This document shows positions 7,815-15,147 of a stretch of DNA of 64,000 nt, one piece after another. Source of the stretch: Echinicola vietnamensis DSM 17526 (GTDB lineage Bacteria > Bacteroidota > Bacteroidia > Cytophagales > Cyclobacteriaceae); NCBI RefSeq assembly GCF_000325705.1, contig NC_019904.1, positions 1,620,001 to 1,684,000 on the forward strand. Reading direction: 5' to 3'. Made by a program: the position numbers and the translations under genes. How positions within the stretch are numbered: position 1 is the stretch's first letter; the number at the start of each line of letters is the position of its first letter. The notes beneath the pieces were generated by a model that saw only the letters and a program-made list of their open reading frames with translations, had not been told where the DNA came from and did not search any database.

Positions 7815-8915
7815 ATGGATCAACAGGTAATTATAAAGTGTCTAGAAGTAATCCAGCCAATAGGCAAGTTTTATATTGGTGTTATTAATTATGACGATTT
7901 AGAATTTATTTCCTATGCTGATGTAAGGAGGTTGAAAGATGAAAAGAGAGAAGTAGAAGAATATATTGGGATTCAACGTCCTCTAAGCCCTAGGCGAGAA
8001 AAGGAAATTGGGAAGTATGTTAATCTTATTGATGCCACATTCCCAACGAGCATCATTTTAGCAATTTCATCTAAAAATGCTACATATGATCCTGAAAAGG
8101 ATGAGTTGATAATTGAAAGAAATCAAAATGTAGCCAAAGTTTTAGATGGCCAGCATCGAATCGCGGGGCTTAACAATTGTGATCTACCCGGTGACAAATT
8201 TCAATTAAATGTTACAATTTTTGTAGATATGGAATTAGAAGATCAAGCAATTGTCTTTTCTACCATTAATAAAACACATACCAAAGTAAATAAATCATTA
8301 TCCTATGATCTGTTTGAATTCGCAACTTCCAGAAGCCCCCAAAGAACGGTTCATAATATTGCGCGAGCATTAAACCAAAAGGACGGCAGCCCATTTAAAG
8401 ATAAAATAAAAATCCTTGGAGTGGCCGAAGACAATGAAAAGGAAACGATTACACAAGCTACATTTGTTGAAGCTATCTTAAGGTATATCACTAAAGATAA
8501 AATGAAAGACAGAGATCTCTATAGACGGGGTGGAAGTCCTGAAGAATACACAGGGAATGATTATGAAAAATATTTTTTAAGACCTCTGTTTTTAAATGAA
8601 GAAGATGGGAAAATTGCCCAAACAATTTGGAATTATTTCAAAACAATAGAAAATAAATGGGAAGAGGCATGGATGAAAGTAGAACCCAATAGAATCTTAA
8701 ATCGCTCCACTGGCTTTATAGCACTTAATAGATTCCTTGGAGATATTTATAAAAATCTTAATAAAACGGGGCAAGTCATTAGTTTAGAAGAATACAAAGA
8801 GATTTTCGAAAAGATCGACCTCACATCAGAAGACTTTACAAGAGATAATTATTTACCTGGATCAGGTGGTCAGTCTAAACTTTATAATGATCTTAAGGAG
8901 AAAAGTGGTATTTAA
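7815..8915 (+). CDS. DGQHR domain protein (DndB-like), stand-alone
   Basis: A 366-residue protein made almost entirely of a DGQHR/DndB-like domain. The region IQRPLSPRREKEI (53-65) and the strand before FPTSIILAI are typical, DGQHR is at 111-115, and AIVFSTINKTHTKVNKSLSYDLF follows as in DndB. It shares the core but not the nuclease or HEPN parts with the protein at 4905-7199, so the operon carries two different DGQHR paralogues. DndB controls phosphorothioation genes in Dnd systems, but no dndC, dndD, dndE or cysteine desulfurase is nearby. A role as DNA reader or nucleotide-dependent regulator is inferred. Confidence 0.85.
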   Translation: MDQQVIIKCLEVIQPIGKFYIGVINYDDLEFISYADVRRLKDEKREVEEYIGIQRPLSPRREKEIGKYVNLIDATFPTSIILAISSKNATYDPEKDELIIERNQNVAKVLDGQHRIAGLNNCDLPGDKFQLNVTIFVDMELEDQAIVFSTINKTHTKVNKSLSYDLFEFATSRSPQRTVHNIARALNQKDGSPFKDKIKILGVAEDNEKETITQATFVEAILRYITKDKMKDRDLYRRGGSPEEYTGNDYEKYFLRPLFLNEEDGKIAQTIWNYFKTIENKWEEAWMKVEPNRILNRSTGFIALNRFLGDIYKNLNKTGQVISLEEYKEIFEKIDLTSEDFTRDNYLPGSGGQSKLYNDLKEKSGI

Positions 8916-8972
8916 CAAGCTACTGGTTTTCGAGAAGAGTATATATAGGAGAAAGTTGGGAATATAAACAAG

Positions 8973-9290
8973 TTGGTGGCAATATTAGAGAGACACCGTA
9001 ACATTTTAACAAAAGATGATAATTGGATAAATAGTAATGATTTAAGGGGAGACTTTACAAGAATTTGCAACAGTATTCAGAACGACCAATTGCGAAACGA
9101 AATATATAACTATTTTCAAAAGAAGCTTCCAAAACCACCAAAAAACAAGAAGAATACCCAAAAAGAAATTACTCAAGCAATTCAGTCCACAATCAGACAA
9201 TTTCCTGAAATTATTAAGTGGTTTATCAAGCAAAAGGAAGAAAACAAAGAAGGCGCAAAGAATATTTCAAAACAGAAGGTACAAGTGTAA
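8973..9290 (+). CDS. Small protein of unknown function, 3' end altered by an IS element
   Basis: An ORF of up to 105 codons with no ATG; the frame opens after a TAG at 8946-8948 and offers TTG (8973) or GTG (8976). The product is charged and helical (motifs DLRGDFTRICNSIQ and EITQAIQSTIRQFPEIIKWF). Its stop TAA (9288-9290) lies inside the left inverted repeat of the IS3 element that begins at 9286, so the natural C-terminus was very likely lost. No homologue was recognised. It starts 57 bp after the second DGQHR gene and may be the last member of that operon. Confidence 0.45.
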   Translation: MVAILERHRNILTKDDNWINSNDLRGDFTRICNSIQNDQLRNEIYNYFQKKLPKPPKNKKNTQKEITQAIQSTIRQFPEIIKWFIKQKEENKEGAKNISKQKVQV

Positions 9291-9310
9291 TCTTCCCTAA
9301 AATTAGCTAC
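9286..9310 (+). repeat. IS3 left terminal inverted repeat
   Basis: About 25 bp starting TGTAATCTTCCCT and ending TAGCTAC. It pairs with the right end at 10494-10517 with a few mismatches and one length difference in the centre. It supplies the stop codon of the upstream small ORF. Confidence 0.85.
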
Positions 9311-9342
9311 GAATATAAATGTAGTTTAAATAAATTTAGGGT

Positions 9343-9609
9343 ATGAAAAGAAGTAATTTCAGCGAGGCTCAGATCATCAAGATTCTGGGCTCTCAGGAGG
9401 CAGGTCGTTCGGTATCGGAGATCTGCCGAGAGCATGGTATTAGCCAGGGAACATTTTACAACTGGAAGAGCAAGTATTCGGGGATGGATCTCTCCCAGCT
9501 CAAGCAGATGAAAGAAATGGAGAAAGAGCTGGCCCAGTACAAGAAGATCGTTGCCGAATTGACGCTGCAGAATACGGTATTGAAAGACGTTATCGAAAAA
9601 AAGCTTTAG
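9343..9609 (+). CDS. IS3-family transposase OrfA (helix-turn-helix)
   Basis: An 88-residue DNA-binding half of the transposase. The HTH_Tnp_1 domain covers residues 5-50 (NFSEAQIIKILGSQEAGRSV, then ISQGTFYNWKSKY), and a leucine-zipper helix follows to the end. It ends TAG at 9607 just past a canonical A AAA AAG slippery heptamer (9597-9603). A -1 slip would therefore fuse it to OrfB, the usual route to active IS3 transposase. OrfA alone normally modulates transposition and binds the terminal repeats. Confidence 0.93.
   Translation: MKRSNFSEAQIIKILGSQEAGRSVSEICREHGISQGTFYNWKSKYSGMDLSQLKQMKEMEKELAQYKKIVAELTLQNTVLKDVIEKKL
9597..9603 (+). promoter_or_regulatory. Programmed -1 frameshift heptamer of the IS3 element
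   Basis: A AAA AAG sits in the OrfA zero frame (codons GAA AAA AAG), two codons before the OrfA stop. OrfB is in the -1 frame. This is the standard slippery site of IS3-family elements. Confidence 0.8.
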
Positions 9610-9632
9610 GGCCTGCCGAGAAGCGTGAACTG

Positions 9633-10505
9633 GTGGGCTATGCTCATCAGGAGTTTAAATTGAGCCTTCGGCAGGCCTGTATGCTGTTCCATATGAGCAC
9701 CTCGGTATATTATTATCGCCCCAGGCGCAGGGACGACAGCGAGATCATTGAGCAACTTTCGGGGCTTGCGGAGCTATACAAGACGTGGGGTTTTTGGTTG
9801 ATGTACAAACGGCTTCGCAAGCTGCACTATATGTGGAATCATAAACGGGTTTACCGGGTCTACACATCCATGCGGCTGAACCTAAGGAACAAGCGGAAGA
9901 AAAGACTTCCGGTCCGGGTAAAGGCACCTTTGCTGTGTCCTCTCGGCCCCAACATCACATGGAGCCTTGATTTCATGCATGATACACTTGCCTGTGGCAG
10001 GAAAATACGCACGCTGAATATCATTGATGACTTCAGCCGTGAGGCTCTCGGCATTGTGGTCGACTCAGGTCTTCCGGCCCGGCGAGTAATACGGGAACTG
10101 GAAATGTTGGTCAGCTGGCGCGGCAAACCGGAGAAAATCCGCTCGGACAATGGTCCTGAGTTTATCTCGGCGGCTATGGAAGAATGGTGCGTGGAGAATA
10201 GTATCGAATGGGAATTTACCCAACCGGGCAAACCCACGCAGAACAGCCTGGTAGAACACTTCAACCGGACCTTTCGACATGATGTCCTTGACCGGGACAT
10301 GTTCGACAGCGTGGCTGAACTGAGGACCTATGCCAACGCATGGGCATGGATGTACAACAATGTGAGGCCGCATTCCGCACTGGGATACCTCACCCCGACG
10401 GAGTTCCTGTTGAAATATGGAAAACTCTGCGAGTTTCCCACATTACAACAGGACAACAACAATAAGTGGGATTGGAATTCTTTAGTTTTGGGTGTAGCTA
10501 GTTAA
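9633..10505 (+). CDS. IS3-family transposase OrfB (DDE integrase domain)
   Basis: A 290-residue catalytic half. An HTH_21-like segment (YKTWGFWLMYKRLRKL) precedes the rve integrase core: first D in ITWSLDFMH, second D in IRSDNGPEF, and E in NSLVEHFNR, with 35 residues between the last two, giving DD(35)E. WMYNNVRPHSALGYLTP is the usual C-terminal signature. All three acidic residues are present, so the enzyme may be active. Its natural product is probably the OrfAB fusion made by frameshift; the first ATG-type start lies 23 bp after the OrfA stop. Its own stop lies inside the right inverted repeat. Confidence 0.95.
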   Translation: MGYAHQEFKLSLRQACMLFHMSTSVYYYRPRRRDDSEIIEQLSGLAELYKTWGFWLMYKRLRKLHYMWNHKRVYRVYTSMRLNLRNKRKKRLPVRVKAPLLCPLGPNITWSLDFMHDTLACGRKIRTLNIIDDFSREALGIVVDSGLPARRVIRELEMLVSWRGKPEKIRSDNGPEFISAAMEEWCVENSIEWEFTQPGKPTQNSLVEHFNRTFRHDVLDRDMFDSVAELRTYANAWAWMYNNVRPHSALGYLTPTEFLLKYGKLCEFPTLQQDNNNKWDWNSLVLGVAS

Positions 10506-10517
10506 GGGAAGATTACA
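10494..10517 (+). repeat. IS3 right terminal inverted repeat
   Basis: Twenty-four bp from GTAGCTAG to AAGATTACA, the inverted partner of 9286-9310. The OrfB stop codon lies within it. Confidence 0.85.
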
Positions 10518-10536
10518 CTTCCAACAAGTAAAATCA

Positions 10537-11181
10537 ATGAATAACATCACTTTTATTAGCACCGTGCACAAAGAAATGGGAAAATGTAATGCTGATGCCC
10601 TGTGTGCTATTTTAGAGAAAGTAAGCCCGGAAATTATTTTTTTGGAAGCTCTCGAAAATACCTATTCAAACTATGAGAAGAATATATTTTCCTCATTTGG
10701 AGTACATCATCGAAAACTAGAGATAAAAGCTATTCAGAAATACTGCCATAGCTCCCCGTTTGAATATGTTCCTGTACTTGACAATGGACTATCTGATTCA
10801 TTTGAAAAGAAATACGACCTCGTTTGCGAGAATAGTCAGTTTCAAACGATGCTTGATGATTTTAATTCGTTAGCCAGCGAGCAAGGCTTTCTATTTCTCA
10901 ATAGTGCAAAAAGTATATATCTACAAGAGAAAATGCGAATGTTTGAATGCCATCTTTTGCTTGATAATAAGCTAAATAAAGCTGCTGATAAAGATATTGA
11001 TGCTTATGAAAATTCGATGATGCAAAATATTTATTCGTATTGCAGAAATAATCAATTTGATAAGGCTGTCTTTTTGTGTGGTGTGGCGCACAGACATTCA
11101 ATTATTGAAAAGATTGAAAGCTTTAACAGCAAAGAAAAAATAGATATTAATTGGGTAATCTACGGGAATCAAAGTGTTTGA
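10537..11181 (+). CDS. TraB/TIKI (GumN/ChaN-like) fold protein
   Basis: A 214-residue soluble protein. The N-terminus ITFISTVHKEMG (motif S-T-V-H at 8-11), the acidic residue in IIFLEAL (E37), and the C-terminal CGVAHRHSII (G182-x-x-H185) fit the EreA/ChaN/TraB/TIKI superfamily, whose members carry two GX2H motifs and are often metalloproteases or haem-binding proteins. The first glycine is replaced by serine. No signal peptide is present, so it would act in the cytoplasm. It begins 19 bp after the IS end; before the insertion it may have been cotranscribed with the DGQHR operon. The function in the island is unknown. Confidence 0.5.
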   Translation: MNNITFISTVHKEMGKCNADALCAILEKVSPEIIFLEALENTYSNYEKNIFSSFGVHHRKLEIKAIQKYCHSSPFEYVPVLDNGLSDSFEKKYDLVCENSQFQTMLDDFNSLASEQGFLFLNSAKSIYLQEKMRMFECHLLLDNKLNKAADKDIDAYENSMMQNIYSYCRNNQFDKAVFLCGVAHRHSIIEKIESFNSKEKIDINWVIYGNQSV

Positions 11182-11270
11182 AAGAAAATGAATGAGTAAC
11201 GAAATTTAGGAGAAGCTTTCAATTTCTTAGGACATAATGCTTTGACCAAGGCATCTTGGAATACTTGCAA

Positions 11271-11783
11271 ATGAAAAAGAATAACGTAAAAGATAGAATC
11301 CTCAGATATTTAATGGACAAGGATGTTCCTATGGCTCCAAGGGAGGAACTTTTAGAGAATATCAAGTTTGACAAGAATGAAATTGAATTTGCTATTCTTG
11401 AAATGGAAAGGGATGGTAATCTATCCGTTTTTGCTCCTAAATATAAAGGAGACAGCTTAAAATATAGCCTTACTCAAAATGGTGAGATCCTAATTAGAAA
11501 TTCAAGTTATTACAAGGAGTTCCAGAAAAGTAGGCAAAACACCTTTCTAAAAATTGCTGATAAGGCGATAGCAATTTTAGGTGTTTTAACAGGAATAATT
11601 TTCGGAATTCACTCCTGCTCAACCAGTTCAATTAATGACAACTTGGTCAAAATGATTGAAACCAAGGACAGCATCATTGTGAATCAAGAGAAAAGTCTTA
11701 ACCAAATGGAGAATCTAAACTCAAAAGTGGATAGTCTGTCGCAAGAAATAATTCAAATAAAAAAAGGTACCACAATTGAATAG
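11271..11783 (+). CDS. Winged-helix protein with one membrane span and a coiled-coil tail
   Basis: A 170-residue protein starting MKKNNVKDRILRYLM. Residues 1-80 look like a winged helix (ILRYLMDKDVPMAPREELL, then the wing LKYSLTQNGEILI). A single transmembrane helix covers about 100-122 (IADKAIAILGVLTGIIFGI), and the remainder is a hydrophilic coiled coil rich in N, E, Q, S and K. An upstream in-frame TTG at 11256 is less likely as start than ATG 11271. This topology, with a cytoplasmic sensor-like head and an external coiled coil, is known from uncharacterised Bacteroidota proteins; it could be a membrane-linked sensor or effector. No family name was recognised. Confidence 0.65.
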   Translation: MKKNNVKDRILRYLMDKDVPMAPREELLENIKFDKNEIEFAILEMERDGNLSVFAPKYKGDSLKYSLTQNGEILIRNSSYYKEFQKSRQNTFLKIADKAIAILGVLTGIIFGIHSCSTSSINDNLVKMIETKDSIIVNQEKSLNQMENLNSKVDSLSQEIIQIKKGTTIE

Positions 11784-11864
11784 ACAGCCCCGACTAGAAC
11801 CGCAGGAGTACACCTCTCACCAACGTACGCATGGGTTGGATATGACAGTTCATTTTTTAGCCTG
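11784..11864. other. Short spacer before the right repeat
   Basis: No gene or clear signal was found between the end of the coiled-coil protein and the right island repeat. Confidence 0.5.
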
Positions 11865-12130
11865 CAATGACCAACTCAACAACCTCAAATCCTCTGCCAA
11901 ATGGTTCGAATTCAGTCCAGTCAGCTCCTTAAAACAGGATTAAAGGATATTATATGAGCTTGAGGTATTTTGGAAAGACCTCAATATTCTGGCAATTTTC
12001 TCCGGCCTGGAAATTTTATGAAAGCAGATAATACTTAAATCAAATTTTTAGACTTAATCATATTATACAGCTCCTCCATCAACCTCAAATCCCGTAGAAA
12101 AAGGTTCGACATTTGTTCAATAGGGGCTAC
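11865..12130. repeat. Right copy of the 266-bp island-flanking direct repeat
   Basis: The direct partner of 1410-1675, at a constant offset of 10455 bp with no gaps. The minus-strand frame from 12130 reads VAPIEQMSNLFLRDLRLM and ends KSKNLI-stop, matching the left copy with several synonymous changes. Inside each copy a shorter related segment occurs twice (11879-11905 and about 12080-12110, sharing CAACCTCAAATCC and GGTTCGA), so the repeat is itself partly repetitive. Confidence 0.85.
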
Positions 12131-12131
12131 A

Positions 12132-12168
12132 AAGCCTCTCCGGATTTATTTTCGGAGAGGCTTTTTTT
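12132..12168 (+). terminator. Intrinsic terminator at the right island edge
   Basis: An 11-bp perfect stem (AAGCCTCTCCG / CGGAGAGGCTT) with a 10-nt loop and a T7 tail. It begins one base after the conserved part of the right repeat. Confidence 0.85.
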
Positions 12169-12244
12169 ATGGCCGCAAATTTAGCCGTACCTTTTTAAAT
12201 GGCCCTTTTGACAATACATCCAAATCTTTAGAGGAGCCTTCACC

Positions 12245-13645
12245 TCAATCTTTCACACATCTAATGGGTAAATGGCTGCCATAGCCGGATCGGCCGCGTA
12301 AAATCCCAGAACCGTCATAGACACCATTGCCCGTAGGGGAAATGGCTCTGCTGAGCATGGGGTTAGCACTGGATGCTTCATCTAAACTGTACCAAATGCT
12401 GACATCGTCCGTGTTGACGCCAAAATAATAGTCACTTTCATAATCAAAGTCCACCCCTCCGGTAGGATAGGCCGAAAACCTTGAAGCATTGGTGATGGTT
12501 ATGCCTGTAAGATAAGGGGGATAGTAGTCCAACCAATCATTGGCCATGATCTTATCAGCCAACTCGGCAGCAATTCCTCGAAGGTGGGAATTGCTCTCCA
12601 GCTCACTTTCGGCAATGCCCAAGTAGCGCTCCAATATCTTCCAATCTTCGTCCGTGCTTACATGCCAGTTGCACGGGCAGATGTTGTTTTCACTTGATGC
12701 CACAGAAGTCGGATAGTAGAAATTGGTAACCTGTCGCTCGGCATCCTGTCTAGTGAGGACATATGCTCCATCCTCATTGTCCTCCCATTTCATGGGAAGC
12801 GGATGCTGCGGAATGCGTTCTCCGTTACAATAGGTAGCAGAACGAAGGTTTTCCCCTAGCCAATATTGATCGCCGATTTTCACTACCGGGTAAACATTGC
12901 CTTCCGCATCCGTGACGGTTTGTCCTTCTCCATCTATATTGACATCGCTAAAATCGAAGTGAAACTCGCCCAGGTTCAGCTTGATAAGCTGCAGACCCGT
13001 TTCTTCTTTCTCCAGGTCCAATTTATAGTGGTAATGGTGGAAGCCTTTTAGGGTGATGGTTTGTTGTAGCATTTGATGGCTGAAATTTTCCACCACTGAT
13101 AGGGTCCGATTGCTGCCTTTTCTTACATATAGGTAATAGTATTTGCCGTTTTCGGTAAGCTGAAGTGCTTTTCCGTGGTCAAGGTAAGCCTCTTGTACAT
13201 GGGTGGCATCCAATGTGATCAATCCGAATTTTGTCGTGGCTTTTACCGTGATGTCCAGCGCAGCGCGATTCAGCTCAAATTCTCCACTAAGCTTATATGG
13301 CAGGTATTTTGCCTCCTCGGCTCCCCATACTTTAGTGTAGTAGGAGTATTGCCCATAGGGCAAAACGATCGTGGCTCCGGAAAGTAAATCATAAGGATTG
13401 TACGTGAGGTGATATTCCTGACCGGTCGCTTTATCGGTAAAGGTTATTTCAGCCTCTTCGGGCAAGATATGCTGCCAGGCCGAAAGCGAGGTGCTGCGGT
13501 GGTTTGGCGCATAATGCTCCATGTCCTCAAACGTAATGCTTGAGAGGTTGACGATGCCAAGTTGAGGGGCTTCATCGCTAGCTTCTTGCATGCAGCCGGA
13601 TAGGGCAAGCAAAAAGATTAACAGTAGGTAGCTTGTTTTATTCAT
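12245..13645 (-). CDS. FISUMP-domain lipoprotein
   Basis: A 466-residue exported lipoprotein with signal sequence MNKTSYLLLIFLLALSGC (lipobox LSGC, Cys18). Residues about 20-230 form a beta-rich N-terminal part of fimbrillin or carbohydrate-binding type without a clear name. Residues about 240-466 are a FISUMP domain (VTDAEGNVYPVVKIGDQYWL, then NLRSATYCNGERIP, NNICPCNWHVST and a closing LPIRCVKD). FISUMP domains are common on surface proteins of Bacteroidota; their role is undefined. The gene stands alone next to the island edge and its 3' end faces the terminator at 12132-12168. Confidence 0.85.
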   Translation of the reverse strand: MNKTSYLLLIFLLALSGCMQEASDEAPQLGIVNLSSITFEDMEHYAPNHRSTSLSAWQHILPEEAEITFTDKATGQEYHLTYNPYDLLSGATIVLPYGQYSYYTKVWGAEEAKYLPYKLSGEFELNRAALDITVKATTKFGLITLDATHVQEAYLDHGKALQLTENGKYYYLYVRKGSNRTLSVVENFSHQMLQQTITLKGFHHYHYKLDLEKEETGLQLIKLNLGEFHFDFSDVNIDGEGQTVTDAEGNVYPVVKIGDQYWLGENLRSATYCNGERIPQHPLPMKWEDNEDGAYVLTRQDAERQVTNFYYPTSVASSENNICPCNWHVSTDEDWKILERYLGIAESELESNSHLRGIAAELADKIMANDWLDYYPPYLTGITITNASRFSAYPTGGVDFDYESDYYFGVNTDDVSIWYSLDEASSANPMLSRAISPTGNGVYDGSGILRGRSGYGSHLPIRCVKD

Positions 13646-13814
13646 GACAAAAAAGGTAAATGGAACAAAAAATTAACGGAATAAATTTAGACAATTATCC
13701 CTCTTTATTTTTTGAAAAGCGTAAAAATGTAAATAAAATACTAAAAAATAAATTCAAAATGTTTAAAAACAAGCATTTGTGCGATTGCTCCAGTAGAATT
13801 CCTTGGGTATCCGC

Positions 13815-14192
13815 TTAGTCCTCCAATACCGACAGAATATTTCCTTCCGGATCTTTAAACCAAGCGACTTGTGGGCCTTCTTCATTTCTGCAGATTCCCT
13901 TCGCATCGGTTTGGATATTACCGGTATATTGTTCGAAGACGATGCCTGTGGCAGTCAATGCGTCCACAGTCTTTTCGATATCATCTACTTGAAAATTCAA
14001 TACCGTAAAAACAGCCGGTTGATGGTCAGGTTTGGGGTAAATGATAATCGGCTGATTGCCGGAAGTTTCCACTTCCAAAATGCCCATATCATTTTCGGTG
14101 ACCGTTAGCCCTAGTACATCTCCATAAAATTTGCGGGCTTTTTTGATGTCCTTAACGGCGAAACTGCTGAATGCGAGATGAGATTGTAACAT
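13815..14192 (-). CDS. VOC-family (glyoxalase/bleomycin-resistance fold) protein
   Basis: A 125-residue protein of the vicinal oxygen chelate fold, beginning MLQSHLAFSSFAVKDIKKAR and ending FKDPEGNILSVLED. The pattern of two beta-alpha-beta-beta-beta modules and the terminal DPEGN motif are typical. The ATG at 14192 is the true start, as the longer upstream frame overlaps the next gene out of phase. It is the last gene of a compact six-gene minus-strand operon. Members may be lyases, dioxygenases or drug-binding proteins; the substrate cannot be told. Confidence 0.85.
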   Translation of the reverse strand: MLQSHLAFSSFAVKDIKKARKFYGDVLGLTVTENDMGILEVETSGNQPIIIYPKPDHQPAVFTVLNFQVDDIEKTVDALTATGIVFEQYTGNIQTDAKGICRNEEGPQVAWFKDPEGNILSVLED

Positions 14193-14211
14193 GATTAAAT
14201 TGGTTTTGGGT

Positions 14212-14565
14212 TCAACTGACTTCTTGGACAAAAGAAACCATTTTCTTGATTTTGGGATTTTTGAATCCACTGAAGACATAGGTGTCACAAAAGGCAAACC
14301 TCCTGACCTTTTCCGCTTCCATGATGATCGTGCCCCTGACGGCAGCTTCCTTGCCGTGGGTGATCACTTGCTCGATTTCGGCCTTTCCGGTCGTATCTAC
14401 GGCCATCTTTTCGAGTTCTTCGATGAAGGCGGATTTCCCCGTAAGGGTCTTGTCTCCTATGATCGTCCACTCGACATCGTCGGTAACTTGTGCTGCAATG
14501 TAGTTTACATCACTGGCCGCAAAGGCCTCGTTAAACTTTTTTAAAAACTTTCCTTTTTCAGTCAT
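14212..14565 (-). CDS. NTF2-like (SnoaL-fold) protein
   Basis: A 117-residue protein with the NTF2/SnoaL cone fold pattern: N-terminal helices (FLKKFNEAFAASDVNYIAAQ), the DDVEWTIIGDKTLTGKSAF segment, and a beta-rich end. Such proteins are small isomerase-like or ligand-binding proteins; this type is common in stress-response gene clusters of Bacteroidota. It is separated by 19 bp from the VOC gene downstream and by 21 bp from the RibD-like gene upstream, so cotranscription is very likely. Confidence 0.8.
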   Translation of the reverse strand: MTEKGKFLKKFNEAFAASDVNYIAAQVTDDVEWTIIGDKTLTGKSAFIEELEKMAVDTTGKAEIEQVITHGKEAAVRGTIIMEAEKVRRFAFCDTYVFSGFKNPKIKKMVSFVQEVS

Positions 14566-14586
14566 TTCTTTGTGATGTTTGGGTTA

Positions 14587-15147
14587 TCATGCTAGTGGGT
14601 CAATGTAATGAAGTAACGTATTCCCACATGAAAATTGTCTCGATGCCTTTAGTTCCAAAGCCAAAGGTCCCTTTATTTTCTGGAATAGATCATTCCCTTT
14701 CCCTAATACAACGGGGTTTATGATGAAGCGGTATTCGTCGATCAGATGATGGCGGATAAAACTCCCCGCCAGATTGGCTCCTGCAAAGAGCACCAGGTCC
14801 TTTCCCTGTTGAGCTTTGAGTTGATGTATGAATTGGGGATTAACGTCTTCTATGATGCTGCCGTTCCAACGGGCTTCTTCTAGGGTTTTTGAAAATACCA
14901 GTTTCGGTGTGTCATTCATCACCTGCGCAAATTCCCCTTTCTGATCCGGCCAGTATTCCAGCATCAGCTCATAGGATTTGCGGCCATAGATAAAGGTATC
15001 CACAGCAGGAAAGAAATCCATCATATAGGCATCCATCTCCTCATTCCATCGGTGCCAGCTAATGTCCCCTTCCTCCCCTTCGGAATAGCCATCGAGGGAG
15101 ACCATCATGGACAAAATGATTTTGCGTGGATGAGCATGATTAGACAT
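14587..15147 (-). CDS. RibD C-terminal / dihydrofolate-reductase-like protein
   Basis: A 186-residue protein of the RibD_C/DHFR-like superfamily: KIILSMMVSLDGYSEG at the N-terminus, then TFIYGRKSYELMLEYWP, KLVFSKTLEEARWNG, and LVLFAGANLAGSFIRHHLID with INPVVLGKGNDLF. The family binds NADPH and reduces pterin or pyrimidine substrates, but these stand-alone members are of unknown substrate. The start at 15147 overlaps the stop of the DinB gene by 8 bp (ATGTCTAA), which supports coupling and argues against the longer frame to 15303. Confidence 0.87.
   Translation of the reverse strand: MSNHAHPRKIILSMMVSLDGYSEGEEGDISWHRWNEEMDAYMMDFFPAVDTFIYGRKSYELMLEYWPDQKGEFAQVMNDTPKLVFSKTLEEARWNGSIIEDVNPQFIHQLKAQQGKDLVLFAGANLAGSFIRHHLIDEYRFIINPVVLGKGNDLFQKIKGPLALELKASRQFSCGNTLLHYIDPLA

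Larger units (their letters stand above)
9286..10517 (+). mobile_element. IS3-family insertion sequence, 1232 bp
   Basis: A complete insertion sequence with two overlapping-frame ORFs and imperfect terminal inverted repeats: the left end begins TGTAATCTTCCCT and the right end finishes AGGGAAGATTACA. The order orfA then orfB in the -1 frame, the DD(35)E transposase and the TG...CA termini are those of the IS3 family, probably the IS407-like group. No target-site duplication is seen (flanks ...GTACAAG and CTTCCAAC...), so the copy may be old or rearranged. Its GC content is clearly above that of the surrounding island, which marks it as a separate arrival. Confidence 0.92.

Noticed and set aside
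4057..8915. A Dnd phosphorothioation or Dpd deazaguanine island
   Set aside because: DGQHR proteins alone do not make such a system; no cysteine desulfurase, PAPS-reductase-like DndC, DndD/E, or queuosine-type enzymes are present in the window.
9860..10373. Minus-strand ORFs inside the IS3 transposase gene
   Set aside because: They are antisense shadows of a GC-rich gene with an intact DD(35)E domain.
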